A stretch of DNA of 64,000 bases, from the NCBI GenBank assembly GCA_943789205.1, contig CALSTG010000001.1, forward strand, positions 2,098,435 through 2,162,434, in the 5' to 3' direction. The notes below the pieces were generated by a model, which did no database searches, was not told where the DNA came from, and saw only the letters and a program-made list of their open reading frames with translations. This DNA comes from an uncultured Flavobacteriales bacterium (GTDB lineage: Bacteria; Bacteroidota; Bacteroidia; Flavobacteriales_D; Crocinitomicaceae). The position numbers and the translations under genes were made by a program. Each line of letters starts with the position of its first letter. Position 1 is the first letter of the stretch. Positions 46,537 through 55,766 of the stretch are shown here, in pieces.

Positions 46537-46567
46537 CAAATTTAACGCTTCACTTAATGTTAACAAA
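46537..46567 (-). promoter_or_regulatory. Promoter of mtaB
   Basis: On the minus strand TTTG (46564-46567), 19 nt, then TAAATTTG (46537-46544): both boxes fit the Bacteroidota consensus exactly. Transcription should begin about 10 nt before the mtaB ATG. The -33 box lies in the spurious 5' extension of the lhgO ORF. Confidence 0.6.
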
Positions 46568-46617
46568 ATACATCTTCATCTTATTGCTGTTTTTATGGAA
46601 GAAAGGTTTAGATTCAT

Positions 46618-46625
46618 TAAATTTG
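46618..46625 (+). promoter_or_regulatory. Possible -7 element of lhgO
   Basis: TAAATTTG on the plus strand matches TAnnTTTG, 15 nt before the ATG at 46641. There is no TTG at the expected -33 site. Its position supports 46641 and not 46557 as the true start of lhgO. Confidence 0.35.
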
Positions 46626-46640
46626 CGGCAAATTCGAGCT

Positions 46641-47852
46641 ATGAAATTTGATATTGCGGTAATTGGAGGAGGAATCGTTGGAGCAGCAACATTCTATAAG
46701 CTTCAGAAAAGAAATCCAAATTTAAAAATAGCCTTGTTTGAAAAAGAGGCTGCACTTGCGGACCACCAAACGGGCCATAACTCAGGAGTCATTCACTCGG
46801 GATTGTATTATACGCCTGGAAGTTTAAAGGCTAAAAATTGCATCGAGGGAAGGCACGAGCTTGTCGCCTTTTCTAAAGAATATGGTATCCCTCACGATGT
46901 ATGTGGGAAAGTTGTTGTTGCAACTGAAGAAAAAGAGTTACCTCATATGGATCGTATTTTCTCAATTGGGATGGAGAATAAAATCGAAGGAATTGAAAAG
47001 ATAAGTGCAGACCAGGTGAAAGAAATTGAGCCACATGTAAAATCTATAGGAGGGATTTGGGTGCCTTGCACAGGAATTGTAGATTTTGTTGCGGCTACTC
47101 GAAAGATGGTTGCATTAGCACTTGCTATAAATCCAGATAGTAAAGTATTCATGAGTTGTGAGGTGAAGGATATTGAAAAAAATGAAGATTATTCCATTCT
47201 TCATACTTCCAAGGGTGCTTTTCAGTCTCGAAACCTTGTTTTTTGTGCAGGTCTACAAGCAGATCGCTTGGCTAAAAGAGATGGAGTGAACTTAAAAGAG
47301 AAGGTGGTAGGTTTCAGAGGTGATTATTATGAATTGACACCGCAGGCGCATCACAAGGTTAAAAATTTGATCTACCCAGTGCCCAATCCTGACTTTCCTT
47401 TTCTAGGTGTTCACTTTACGAGAATGACAAATGGTGAGATTGAATGTGGGCCAAATGCAGTATTTACATTTAAGCGCGAAGGCTATGAAAAGACAGATTT
47501 TTCTTTAAGAGATACCGCAGATGCATTGTCTTATATGGGTACTTGGAAATTATTTTTCAACAATATGTCCTTTGGTATTAATGAATACCGCCGAGCTTTT
47601 TCTAAAAGATTGTTTTTAAAGACCCTTCAGCGCATGATCCCGTCTCTAGAGTCAGACGATATTCGTCCAGGACGCGCAGGTGTAAGAGCGCTACTTTTGT
47701 CACAGGATGGGGATACTCGGGACGATTTTAGAATTGAATATCATGGGAATTCAATACACGTTCTAAACGCCCCTTCACCTGCTGCTACAGCATCACTTGC
47801 TATTGGTGATTACGTGTCTGAAGCTGCCGAAAAACACTTTTCTTTAAAATAA
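46641..47852 (+). CDS. lhgO: L-2-hydroxyglutarate oxidase
   Basis: The track ORF opens at 46557, but the FAD-binding strand begins at the internal Met of MKFDIAVIGGGIVGAATF, so 46641 is the better start (403 residues). The dinucleotide-binding GGGIVG, then HNSGVIHSGLYYTPGSLKAKNC, and the C-terminal RPGRAGVRALLLSQDGD mark the LhgO/YgaF family of FAD-dependent oxidoreductases. It oxidises L-2-hydroxyglutarate to 2-oxoglutarate and passes electrons to the quinone pool. It is divergent from mtaB and is followed after 90 nt by a TPR gene. Confidence 0.88.
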   Translation: MKFDIAVIGGGIVGAATFYKLQKRNPNLKIALFEKEAALADHQTGHNSGVIHSGLYYTPGSLKAKNCIEGRHELVAFSKEYGIPHDVCGKVVVATEEKELPHMDRIFSIGMENKIEGIEKISADQVKEIEPHVKSIGGIWVPCTGIVDFVAATRKMVALALAINPDSKVFMSCEVKDIEKNEDYSILHTSKGAFQSRNLVFCAGLQADRLAKRDGVNLKEKVVGFRGDYYELTPQAHHKVKNLIYPVPNPDFPFLGVHFTRMTNGEIECGPNAVFTFKREGYEKTDFSLRDTADALSYMGTWKLFFNNMSFGINEYRRAFSKRLFLKTLQRMIPSLESDDIRPGRAGVRALLLSQDGDTRDDFRIEYHGNSIHVLNAPSPAATASLAIGDYVSEAAEKHFSLK

Positions 47853-47942
47853 GCTTGATATAAACAACACCAATGTTAATAATATTATTTCCTCATTTAT
47901 CCCAAGCAATCAAAATTAATTTACCTTTAATAAAAACGGCCT

Positions 47943-49343
47943 ATGTTTGATGACGAAGAAGACGAAAACGGGGACAATTATTTAAAGGAAGACCTCGAGG
48001 TTTTTGAATCCTATCTTAAGGGTAATAATACCGTATTTATAGACAGCGATAGACTCGAGTCAATAGTCGATCACTATTTGATTAATGGCAATTTTTCGAA
48101 AGCGCTGTTGGCTGCGGAAATGGCAATTTCTCACTTCTCTTATAATGGATTATTTTCTCTTCGTAAAGCCCAGGCGCTTACCGGTTTAGGAAAGCTTAAT
48201 GATGCTATAGATGAACTCAATGATATTCAAGCTTATGGCGTACCATCATTCGAATTTCATCTAACGAAGGCCAGTATTTTCAGCCAGCTAAAAGATTCGA
48301 AAAACGCCATTAAAAACTATAGACTGGCTATCGAAGCTGCAGGGGATGAGGATATCGATGATATTTATCTCGATATTGCATTAGAATATCAAAATTTAGG
48401 GAAATTTAATGAAGCCATTGAGATTCTCAAAACAGCGATAGCGGTTAATCCTCAAAACGAAGGTGCACTTTACGAAATTGCATTTTGTTACGATCAGTTA
48501 GGCAATTATCAACAGGCAATATCTTGTTATTCTCAGTTTATAGATGAAAATCCTTATTCTTTTACTGCGTGGTACAACCTAGGAAATGCCCATAGTAAAT
48601 TAGAAGACTTCTCAAAAGCTGTTTGGGCTTATGATTATTCTTTGCTTATAAATAAAGATTTTGGTCCAGCACATTTTAATATGGCCAACGCCTATCTTTC
48701 TCAAGAAAAATATTTCAAGGCAATTGAACATTTTAATGAATGCATGCGTATTGATGGAGATGATGCCTCTGCATATTGTTATATTGGTGAATGCTATGAA
48801 CAGCTGAACGAGCTTGAACTATCGAAGCATAATTATAAGCGGAGTATTGAGCTTGCTCCAATGCTTTCTGAGGCTTGGCTTGGATTAGGCATTATTGAGG
48901 ACCTCGAAGGTAAAACACGAGAAGGTATTGTACTCATTGAAAAAGCTTTGGAGTTTGAGCCAGGTAACGCTGGGATTATGCATGTGCTAGCTGGTGCTTA
49001 TGAAAAAATCTCAGAGTTTGAATTGGCCAAAGATTATTACATTCAATCTCTCGAAATTAACCCTCATGATGAGGAATGTTTATCCGACTATATTGAACTA
49101 TTGACAGAAGAGTCTCCATCAAATGCTTTTGAAGTGTTGCAAGAATTCATAGGTGCACATAAAGAAAATCGCATTGCGGCTGTTTTAAAGGTTAATTTGT
49201 ATTGGTTAAGAGGTCAAAGAGAGGAAGCATTGCACTTGTTCTCTAAATGTTTACAAGAAAATGGTCAAAAGGCCAAATCAATTTTTGATATTAATCCGAA
49301 TCTTTTAGACGATCAGGATTTTATTAATTTATCACAAGACTAA
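47943..49343 (+). CDS. Tetratricopeptide repeat protein
   Basis: A 466-residue protein without a signal peptide. An acidic N terminus (MFDDEEDENGDNY) precedes roughly eleven TPR or TPR-like units from about residue 40 (GALYEIAFCYDQLGNYQQAI, TAWYNLGNAHSKLEDFSKAV, AHFNMANAYLSQEKYFKAI, AWLGLGIIEDLEGKT). It is a cytoplasmic scaffold of unknown partner. It stands 8 nt before the phosphosulfolactate synthase gene, a linkage I recall as frequent in Flavobacteriales. Confidence 0.87.
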   Translation: MFDDEEDENGDNYLKEDLEVFESYLKGNNTVFIDSDRLESIVDHYLINGNFSKALLAAEMAISHFSYNGLFSLRKAQALTGLGKLNDAIDELNDIQAYGVPSFEFHLTKASIFSQLKDSKNAIKNYRLAIEAAGDEDIDDIYLDIALEYQNLGKFNEAIEILKTAIAVNPQNEGALYEIAFCYDQLGNYQQAISCYSQFIDENPYSFTAWYNLGNAHSKLEDFSKAVWAYDYSLLINKDFGPAHFNMANAYLSQEKYFKAIEHFNECMRIDGDDASAYCYIGECYEQLNELELSKHNYKRSIELAPMLSEAWLGLGIIEDLEGKTREGIVLIEKALEFEPGNAGIMHVLAGAYEKISEFELAKDYYIQSLEINPHDEECLSDYIELLTEESPSNAFEVLQEFIGAHKENRIAAVLKVNLYWLRGQREEALHLFSKCLQENGQKAKSIFDINPNLLDDQDFINLSQD

Positions 49344-49351
49344 ATCTAAAA

Positions 49352-50173
49352 ATGAATTTTAATTTATCCTATATTCCGAAAAGATCGGAAAAACCTCGTC
49401 AGCAGGGTGTTACCATGATGATGGATAAGGGGCTAAGTACAAAAGAAACGGAGAATTTTATTGAATCTTCCGGAGCGCTTACAGATATTGTTAAGTTCGG
49501 TTTTGGAACTGCTTTTGTAACAAGAAATCTTGAAGAAAAGATAAAGCTTTATAAAGCGGCCGGAATACGCCCTTATTTTGGTGGAACTCTTTTTGAGGCA
49601 TTTTATGCACGAGGCAAATTTGATGATTTTAGAAAGTTAGTATCTAAATATGATTTAGATCTGGCTGAGATTTCGGACGGATCTATAATTATTCCTCATG
49701 ATGAAAAATGCGAATTGATTAAAACGTTATCTAATGACTGTACCGTAATGTCTGAGGTTGGGTCGAAAGATTCAGGAATTTTAATTTCACCAGCGAAATG
49801 GATTCGAATGATGCAATCGGAGCTTCAGGCAGGAAGCTGGAAAGTAATAGCAGAGGGAAGGGAGTCTGGAAATGTTGGTGTTTTTAGACCTAATGGAACT
49901 GCACATACCTTATTAATAAATCGAATTATTGCCAAAATAAAACCCACTGATATCTTGTGGGAAGCACCACAAAAAAATCAGCAGGTTTGGTTTATTAAGC
50001 TTTTTGGTGCTGAGGTGAATCTTGGAAATATTGCACCAAAAGACATGATTCCTTTGGAATGTTTAAGATTGGGTCTGAGGGGTGATACCTTCTTTGAATT
50101 TTTACCAAAAACATTTGAAGAAAGATTAAAACAGGTCAATGATGACGAAGAAATAGATGACGCTGACGAATAA
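49352..50173 (+). CDS. comA: Phosphosulfolactate synthase (ComA family)
   Basis: A 273-residue TIM-barrel enzyme of the ComA family, which adds sulfite to phosphoenolpyruvate. Signatures: KPRQQGVTMMMDKGLS (the archaeal KPRxxGxTMxxDKG), GIRPYFGGTLFEAF, AEISDGSIIIP, SEVGSK and VIAEGRESGNVGVF. In archaea the product leads to coenzyme M. In Bacteroidota, which lack coenzyme M, a role in sulfolactate or sulfonolipid (capnine-type) supply is plausible but unproven. It overlaps the WD40 gene by 17 nt. Confidence 0.85.
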   Translation: MNFNLSYIPKRSEKPRQQGVTMMMDKGLSTKETENFIESSGALTDIVKFGFGTAFVTRNLEEKIKLYKAAGIRPYFGGTLFEAFYARGKFDDFRKLVSKYDLDLAEISDGSIIIPHDEKCELIKTLSNDCTVMSEVGSKDSGILISPAKWIRMMQSELQAGSWKVIAEGRESGNVGVFRPNGTAHTLLINRIIAKIKPTDILWEAPQKNQQVWFIKLFGAEVNLGNIAPKDMIPLECLRLGLRGDTFFEFLPKTFEERLKQVNDDEEIDDADE

Positions 50174-51080
50174 TACAGGTCAGCAGAATTGTTTCAACCT
50201 TGTTCATACTCTAAAAGGACACAACTCATCCGTTTACAGTATCACATTTTGCGATGGGTATCTTTATTCTGCCGCTGCTGATAAGTTAATTGCCAGGTGG
50301 GATATTCAAACAGGTGAGCCAGATAATTTCTCCATTAAACTCGATGCTGTTCCATATATTATTAAGGCTATACCTGAGTATTCTATTCTGATTATAGGTT
50401 TGAATAATGGATGCATTCATATAATAGACTTAAATCAAAAGACAGAAGTCACATGCTTAAAACATCACGATTCCGCTATTTTTTCAATAGAATTTAATTC
50501 AGATAATGGGCATGTTTATTTTGGGGATAAGGATGGGAACTTATCTACTTGGGATGTCAAAAACTGGGAAAATCTCTTTTTTTTTAATTTAGATTGTGGT
50601 AAGATTCGTGATTTAAAATATGTGATTGCTCAAAAGCAATTATTGGTGGCCAAATACAATGGTGATATTGGTATTTATGAAACGGAGTTTTATAATGAAA
50701 TAAAATCAATAGCAGCCCATGAAAATGGTGTTTCTGCCTTAGCTTATTCGGCAAATGACAGTGAAATAATTTCAGGTGGGAAGGATGCACATATATGTTG
50801 TTTTAATCTCAATGGTGAGAAAATAAAATCTATCCCTGCTCACAACTATGTGATCTATGGCCTACATAATTTTAATCAAGAAATTAATCTCTCTTGTAGT
50901 CGGGATGGAAGTATTAAAGTGTGGGATCGTGTTTTTTCAAAAGTACTTCAGAAAATCGAGCGTAAAAATATGGGGCATAAGCATTCGGTTAATCAGATGA
51001 TAATTCTTGATAATGATTGTTTTGCTACGTGCAGTGATGATAATTCTATCAAAGTTTTCAGTCTGAATGAAACCTTTTAG
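50157..51080 (+). CDS. WD40 repeat protein
   Basis: A 307-residue seven-bladed propeller of WD40 repeats: HTLKGHNSSVYSITF, LYSAAADKLIARWDIQTG, GHVYFGDKDGNLSTWDVKN, ISGGKDAHICCFNLNG, LSCSRDGSIKVWDR and FATCSDDNSIKVFSL. There is no signal peptide, so it is cytoplasmic. It overlaps the phosphosulfolactate synthase gene by 17 nt and is probably co-translated, but no functional link is known. Its stop overlaps that of the TolC-like gene on the other strand by 4 nt. Confidence 0.88.
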   Translation: MTLTNNTGQQNCFNLVHTLKGHNSSVYSITFCDGYLYSAAADKLIARWDIQTGEPDNFSIKLDAVPYIIKAIPEYSILIIGLNNGCIHIIDLNQKTEVTCLKHHDSAIFSIEFNSDNGHVYFGDKDGNLSTWDVKNWENLFFFNLDCGKIRDLKYVIAQKQLLVAKYNGDIGIYETEFYNEIKSIAAHENGVSALAYSANDSEIISGGKDAHICCFNLNGEKIKSIPAHNYVIYGLHNFNQEINLSCSRDGSIKVWDRVFSKVLQKIERKNMGHKHSVNQMIILDNDCFATCSDDNSIKVFSLNETF

Positions 51081-52414
51081 GGTTTAATATAATCCAGTTT
51101 TAGTTTTCCTGTCATCTTATATATTTCGAGATAAGTGTTGATTTTAGATAGCTCAAAATCATAGAGTTGTAGAGATTGATTCTCATAATTATTTTTAAAA
51201 TTAACCAGCTCAACAGAATTCAATGAACCCAAATCAAATCTTTTTTGCGCAATAAACCATGCTTGTTTTGCATAGGTAAGATTGAGCTCTGAAAGCGCAA
51301 CAAGATCTGCATTGTTTTTATAAATGTTAATCAATGTTGCGAGATTACTTTCTAAGGACGTTTTGAGTTGGTTATAGCTCATATTCGCAATAGATTCTTG
51401 AATTTTAGAGGCTTGAACAGCGCGTTTGTACTTCCAATTGTTAAAGAGATTGTATCGTAAATTTAAACCACCGTTATACATCAATACTTCAGTGCTTACT
51501 TTGAGACTTTCATCGTTCAAGTCTCTAAACCAGCTTCTTGCTGGAGTAACACCTGCTTGCAGTCCTAGAGTAGGGTATAGAAAAGATTGTTGAAAAGCAG
51601 TATTTGTCCTTTGAAGCTCCACAGCGAGGTATTGATTTTTTAAATCTTGATTCGTTTTAGGCAATGATGACAGCGCTTGTTTAAAATCAATAATTGGAAA
51701 ATCCACCCAAAGACCATCACTAAGAATCGGGGGTGCTAATGGATCAAATTTAACATTCATAAGTAAGCATAAATTTCTTAGGCTATTCTCATGAGAGGTG
51801 TTTTGAATTTTTTCATTGATACTATCCGTAAAGTATAAGTTTTTGAATTGTAATTCTTCTAGTGACGATGCTGTCCCAATAGTTCTTTTGACATCGTAAA
51901 ATTTAAAACGATTGAAGGAGTTTTCTTTAATTTGATTTAGTATTTTAAGCTTATCTCCTTGGGCAACAGCTTGATAGTAAGCTTTTAGGACGTCTAATAC
52001 CGTTGATTCCATGACTGACAATGCATTCCCATTGCTTTGAGCCTCAAGTTGCTCTAATCGTTGCTTGGAAATCCTAACAGCCATACCGCTAAATAGATTC
52101 ATGTTCAGAGAAAGATTAGGGGAGAGGTTGGTTGACAGAATCACACCTGGCGTAAAGGTAAATGGGTTATTTGTGTTGTCTTGAATACTTGTGTTTAGTC
52201 CTACATTTAAATCAACCGTAGGAAATAAGCCAGCCTCACTCCATTTATTATTTTTTTTAGAAATCTCTTTTTGAGCTTCACCTATTTGAACGGAATAATT
52301 ATTTGTAAGAGCAATAACAACAGCCTCCTTTGCTGAAAGTGAATCTATATTCTGCGCATGACACAAGGTTAAAGATGCACCTAGAAGTGAGATAAGGGTC
52401 AGTCTAAGCATCAT
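51077..52414 (-). CDS. TolC family outer membrane efflux protein
   Basis: A 445-residue outer membrane channel with a signal peptide (MMLRLTLISLLGASLTLCHAQ). Two internal repeats of long amphipathic helices, beginning LSAKEAVVIALTNNYSVQIG and later TNTAFQQSFLYPTLGLQAG and AQKRFDLGSLNSVELVNFKNN, form the family fold. It is the last gene of the MFP-RND-TolC operon and overlaps the RND gene by 11 nt. The whole set should export a small toxic compound across both membranes. Confidence 0.9.
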   Translation of the reverse strand: MMLRLTLISLLGASLTLCHAQNIDSLSAKEAVVIALTNNYSVQIGEAQKEISKKNNKWSEAGLFPTVDLNVGLNTSIQDNTNNPFTFTPGVILSTNLSPNLSLNMNLFSGMAVRISKQRLEQLEAQSNGNALSVMESTVLDVLKAYYQAVAQGDKLKILNQIKENSFNRFKFYDVKRTIGTASSLEELQFKNLYFTDSINEKIQNTSHENSLRNLCLLMNVKFDPLAPPILSDGLWVDFPIIDFKQALSSLPKTNQDLKNQYLAVELQRTNTAFQQSFLYPTLGLQAGVTPARSWFRDLNDESLKVSTEVLMYNGGLNLRYNLFNNWKYKRAVQASKIQESIANMSYNQLKTSLESNLATLINIYKNNADLVALSELNLTYAKQAWFIAQKRFDLGSLNSVELVNFKNNYENQSLQLYDFELSKINTYLEIYKMTGKLKLDYIKP

Positions 52415-55400
52415 CGTTAAGTTTATTTTTTAGTTTGAATACAGGTTCTGCCTGTAATGCTGAAATTTTTTCTCCAGAAATAAGAAATTTACCAATTCTT
52501 GCGCGGTCATTCCAAAGAAGAATTGCCGAAGGATAAAAGAATAAAATAAATACAGTGCCAAATAAAACACCAAACGCAATCGAAGTCGCCATGGGTATGA
52601 GGAATTGCGCCTGCATGCTCGTTTCGGATATCATTGGTAGCAATCCAGCTACTGTGGTCAAAGAGGTCAGGAGGATAGGTCTAAATCTCGATGCTGCCGC
52701 CGCAATAGCTGCAGACCTTGTAGAAGCACCTTCAAGTAATAGACCATTATAGCGGTCAAGAAATACAATCGCATCATTTACGAGCACACCAATTAACGCA
52801 ATCATTCCGAAAACCGACAAAATTGAAACTGGAATACCTACAAGACCATGTCCAATAATAGAACCTGCAATTCCCGATGGGATTACCAACATTATTAAAA
52901 ATGCTTGTGATAAACTATTGAAGTGAAGCATTAAAATCACAAACATTAAAAACACAAGAACGAGTGTCACATATTGCATTGAGTTGCTTGTCTTTTGACT
53001 TCTTTCAAACTGTCCAAGTTTTAATGCTTGAACATTTGGGTATAAGGATGTGATTTTTGGAATAACACCATCAAATATTTCTGTGTTTATTGTTGCCACC
53101 TCCTCAGGATCAATTGTTTCAGCATCTATCTTAACGATTCTTTGTCCATTTCTTCTTTTCAGGCTTTCTGGTGCGCGTCCCATCGTATAGTCACATATTT
53201 CTCTTAAGGGGATTTTCATGCCTTGGGCATTTTTAATTTTCATTTCAAATAAGTCAAAAGTGCTGTTTCGATCTTCAAGAGGGTATCTTACCCAAATTTT
53301 AACTTCATCAGTCCCCATGATTACTCTTTGTGCTTCTTGCCCAAAAAAGCCTTGTCTTATTTGGGTTAAAACCTCGTTTTTCGAGATGCCAAAAAGTTCG
53401 GCTTGTGCTTTCATTTTTAATTGAATCTCATTTCTACCGGGTGGCAAATTGTCTTTAATGTTGATGACACCTTTCATTTGATTCAATTCTTTCTTGATAC
53501 CATCTCTAGCACTCATTAATGCCCGATCATCATTGGATGTTAGTCCAATTTCAATTTCTTTACCAAAACGATTGAAACCTCCAACGTATAGATTCTCAGC
53601 AATCTTACCTTGGTCCAATGCATTGATCCTTTTGTTGATTCTATTCATCAAGGTATCAAGTGGAGTTTTCGAATCTTCGGCATTTACAAAAACACTAATC
53701 CCACCTGTGTGATTTCCAAATTGACCTATGTTTTGTGTAAAACCAATAGTGCTCGTATAATAAGTCATGATTTCATCACCAGTCTCCTGCTTCACACGAT
53801 TGTTCTCTTCTAGTAAAATCAAGGTAGCTTCTTCTATAAATTTCTCTGTTTGTTTCTCATTGGTACCTGGAGTGTATGCAACCTCAATCGTAAAGAAATC
53901 CGGTTGTATATTTGGGAAGAAGGTCGAAGAAAGTGTCCCGTTAATAAGCATAGATACCACAAATACAGTAAAGAATAAAGGGACGAAAAATGTCAAGCGA
54001 TACCAGCTTCTTTTCTTTCCAACAAGAAGACTAACCGATTCTGTGAATATGGAGTCTCGAATCCATCTGATGAAGCTATCAGCAGCTGATCTTATGCTTT
54101 TCTCAATAGGAGATTTAGAAAATCCAGCGTAAGCCAGATAAAGACCAAATAAAAATAAACTTAATGGAAATAGTAGGGTGTCCCAGGTGCCATTTGAGGG
54201 ATATAAATAATAACCTGTAACAAATGATATAATACCGAGTATCAATATCAGCAATCCAAGGCCAACCGAGTAAGAGCTTACTTTTTGTTCTTGAAGTACG
54301 CTTTTTTTCGACAGGTGAGAGGGTAGGGTAATGATTCCTTCAAGAATAGAAAAAATCAAACAAGCAATCGTTACAAATGCCATTTCCCGCATCATTTCAA
54401 GACCTTCTACAAAAAACAATACAGAAAAGGCAACAATTGTTGTAATAACAGAGGAACAAACAGAAGGAAGCACCTCCATAGTCCCATCAATCGCTGCTTG
54501 CTTGGGAGATTTTCCTTTTTCAAAATGTGCATAAATATTTTCTGCGATTACAATGCCATCATCAACTAAAATCCCAACTACCAAAATCATTCCGAACAAA
54601 GAAATCATATTTATTGTGATTCCATAAAATGTACCCAAAATGAACATTCCTAGAAAAGAAAAAGGAATACCAAAAGCAACCCAGCTAGAAAGTTTGATAT
54701 TTAAGAATAGACCCAGGAATACGAGCACGAGAATAAGTCCTGTAACTCCATTTTTCGTAAGTAGTTCGATACGCCCCTCTAAGAGTTCGTTGAATTCGAA
54801 ATAAATATCAAATTGAAATTCAGGATTGTTTTTATTGAAACTCTTTTGATAATCGTGTAATGTGCTTGATATTTTTTGAATGTCTTGGTTGGCAGTCTTT
54901 TCAATTTGAAATGATACTGCAGGTAGTCCGTTAAATGAGGACTTCTGTGAGTTTTCAGAATAACCTAAAATAACATCCGCGACATCACCAATACGGACTT
55001 TTTCACCAGTTTTAGAAGTTCTTAGCAATATATTTGAAATCTCTTCTGCTGTTAATACTCGATTGTTAGACCGGATATTCATTTCTTGAGAATTGCCTCG
55101 GATTTGTCCAGTTGTTATGTTTAAATTCTGAGCTGCTACTGCCGCTGATATTTCTTGAAAAGAGGTGTTGTATCGCACCAAATCATTTTCTCGAATATTG
55201 ATGGACAGTTCCTTTGTAGGAAAGCCCATTTTAACAATTTCAGTAATATTTTTAGTATTCAAAAGATCCTGTTCGACTTTAGTGGCAAGATCAACAAGCT
55301 CAATGTTTGAAATTTGTTTATTTCTTGCAGAAATACCAATGAACGCAACAACGCTGCCCATTCCTCCAGAGGTAATCTTTTTTAGAATAGGTTTTTCAGC

Positions 55401-55766
55401 TCCAGCAGGAAAAGAATTAATAGAGTTGATTGCATTCTCAACATCACTTAACAATTGGTCCATATTGGCATCCTGGTATGCTTTGATTTTTACAGATGCG
55501 GAGTTTTCAGAGGAAGTAGAATTGATTTCTTCAATTGCTGAAAGTCCCTTAATGGCTTGTTCAATTTTAATCGTTACACCTTCCTCCATCTCAGTAGGTG
55601 ATGCACCAGGGTAGAAGACAGTTGCAATAATGGTTTGAGGTTCTAATTCTGGGAAGAATGATTTTTTGGTTTGAAACAAAGAAAATATCCCAAATATGAT
55701 AATAACGGCAATAAATGCATTTCCCCAAACAGGTCTATTTACAAAAAAGGTGATTAGCTTTCTCAT
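52404..55766 (-). CDS. RND efflux permease (HAE1/AcrB type) with an extra membrane block
   Basis: A 1,120-residue proton-driven efflux pump. It starts MRKLITFFVNRPVWGNAF, has ASPTEMEEGVTIKIEQAI in the first periplasmic loop, and GILVDDGIVIAENIYAHFEKG in helix 4, carrying the Asp pair that relays protons. The second half repeats the pattern with FGMIALIGVLVNDAIVFLDRY. It is about 70-90 residues longer than AcrB. The extra block lies between the two halves (about 500-590) and contains at least two additional hydrophobic segments (VGLGLLILILGIISFVTGYY). Substrate is unknown. Operon with the adaptor (1-nt overlap) and TolC. Confidence 0.92.
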   Translation of the reverse strand: MRKLITFFVNRPVWGNAFIAVIIIFGIFSLFQTKKSFFPELEPQTIIATVFYPGASPTEMEEGVTIKIEQAIKGLSAIEEINSTSSENSASVKIKAYQDANMDQLLSDVENAINSINSFPAGAEKPILKKITSGGMGSVVAFIGISARNKQISNIELVDLATKVEQDLLNTKNITEIVKMGFPTKELSINIRENDLVRYNTSFQEISAAVAAQNLNITTGQIRGNSQEMNIRSNNRVLTAEEISNILLRTSKTGEKVRIGDVADVILGYSENSQKSSFNGLPAVSFQIEKTANQDIQKISSTLHDYQKSFNKNNPEFQFDIYFEFNELLEGRIELLTKNGVTGLILVLVFLGLFLNIKLSSWVAFGIPFSFLGMFILGTFYGITINMISLFGMILVVGILVDDGIVIAENIYAHFEKGKSPKQAAIDGTMEVLPSVCSSVITTIVAFSVLFFVEGLEMMREMAFVTIACLIFSILEGIITLPSHLSKKSVLQEQKVSSYSVGLGLLILILGIISFVTGYYLYPSNGTWDTLLFPLSLFLFGLYLAYAGFSKSPIEKSIRSAADSFIRWIRDSIFTESVSLLVGKKRSWYRLTFFVPLFFTVFVVSMLINGTLSSTFFPNIQPDFFTIEVAYTPGTNEKQTEKFIEEATLILLEENNRVKQETGDEIMTYYTSTIGFTQNIGQFGNHTGGISVFVNAEDSKTPLDTLMNRINKRINALDQGKIAENLYVGGFNRFGKEIEIGLTSNDDRALMSARDGIKKELNQMKGVINIKDNLPPGRNEIQLKMKAQAELFGISKNEVLTQIRQGFFGQEAQRVIMGTDEVKIWVRYPLEDRNSTFDLFEMKIKNAQGMKIPLREICDYTMGRAPESLKRRNGQRIVKIDAETIDPEEVATINTEIFDGVIPKITSLYPNVQALKLGQFERSQKTSNSMQYVTLVLVFLMFVILMLHFNSLSQAFLIMLVIPSGIAGSIIGHGLVGIPVSILSVFGMIALIGVLVNDAIVFLDRYNGLLLEGASTRSAAIAAAASRFRPILLTSLTTVAGLLPMISETSMQAQFLIPMATSIAFGVLFGTVFILFFYPSAILLWNDRARIGKFLISGEKISALQAEPVFKLKNKLNDDA

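Noticed and set aside
46557-46640. N-terminal extension of LhgO (MLTKYIFILLLFLWKK...)
   Set aside because: The extension looks like a membrane helix, but the FAD fold begins at 46641, the mtaB promoter lies within it, and the -7 box at 46618 favours the later start.
51070-51086. Bidirectional terminator between the WD40 and TolC genes (AAACC/GGTTT)
   Set aside because: A five-base-pair stem overlapping both stop codons is too weak to call.
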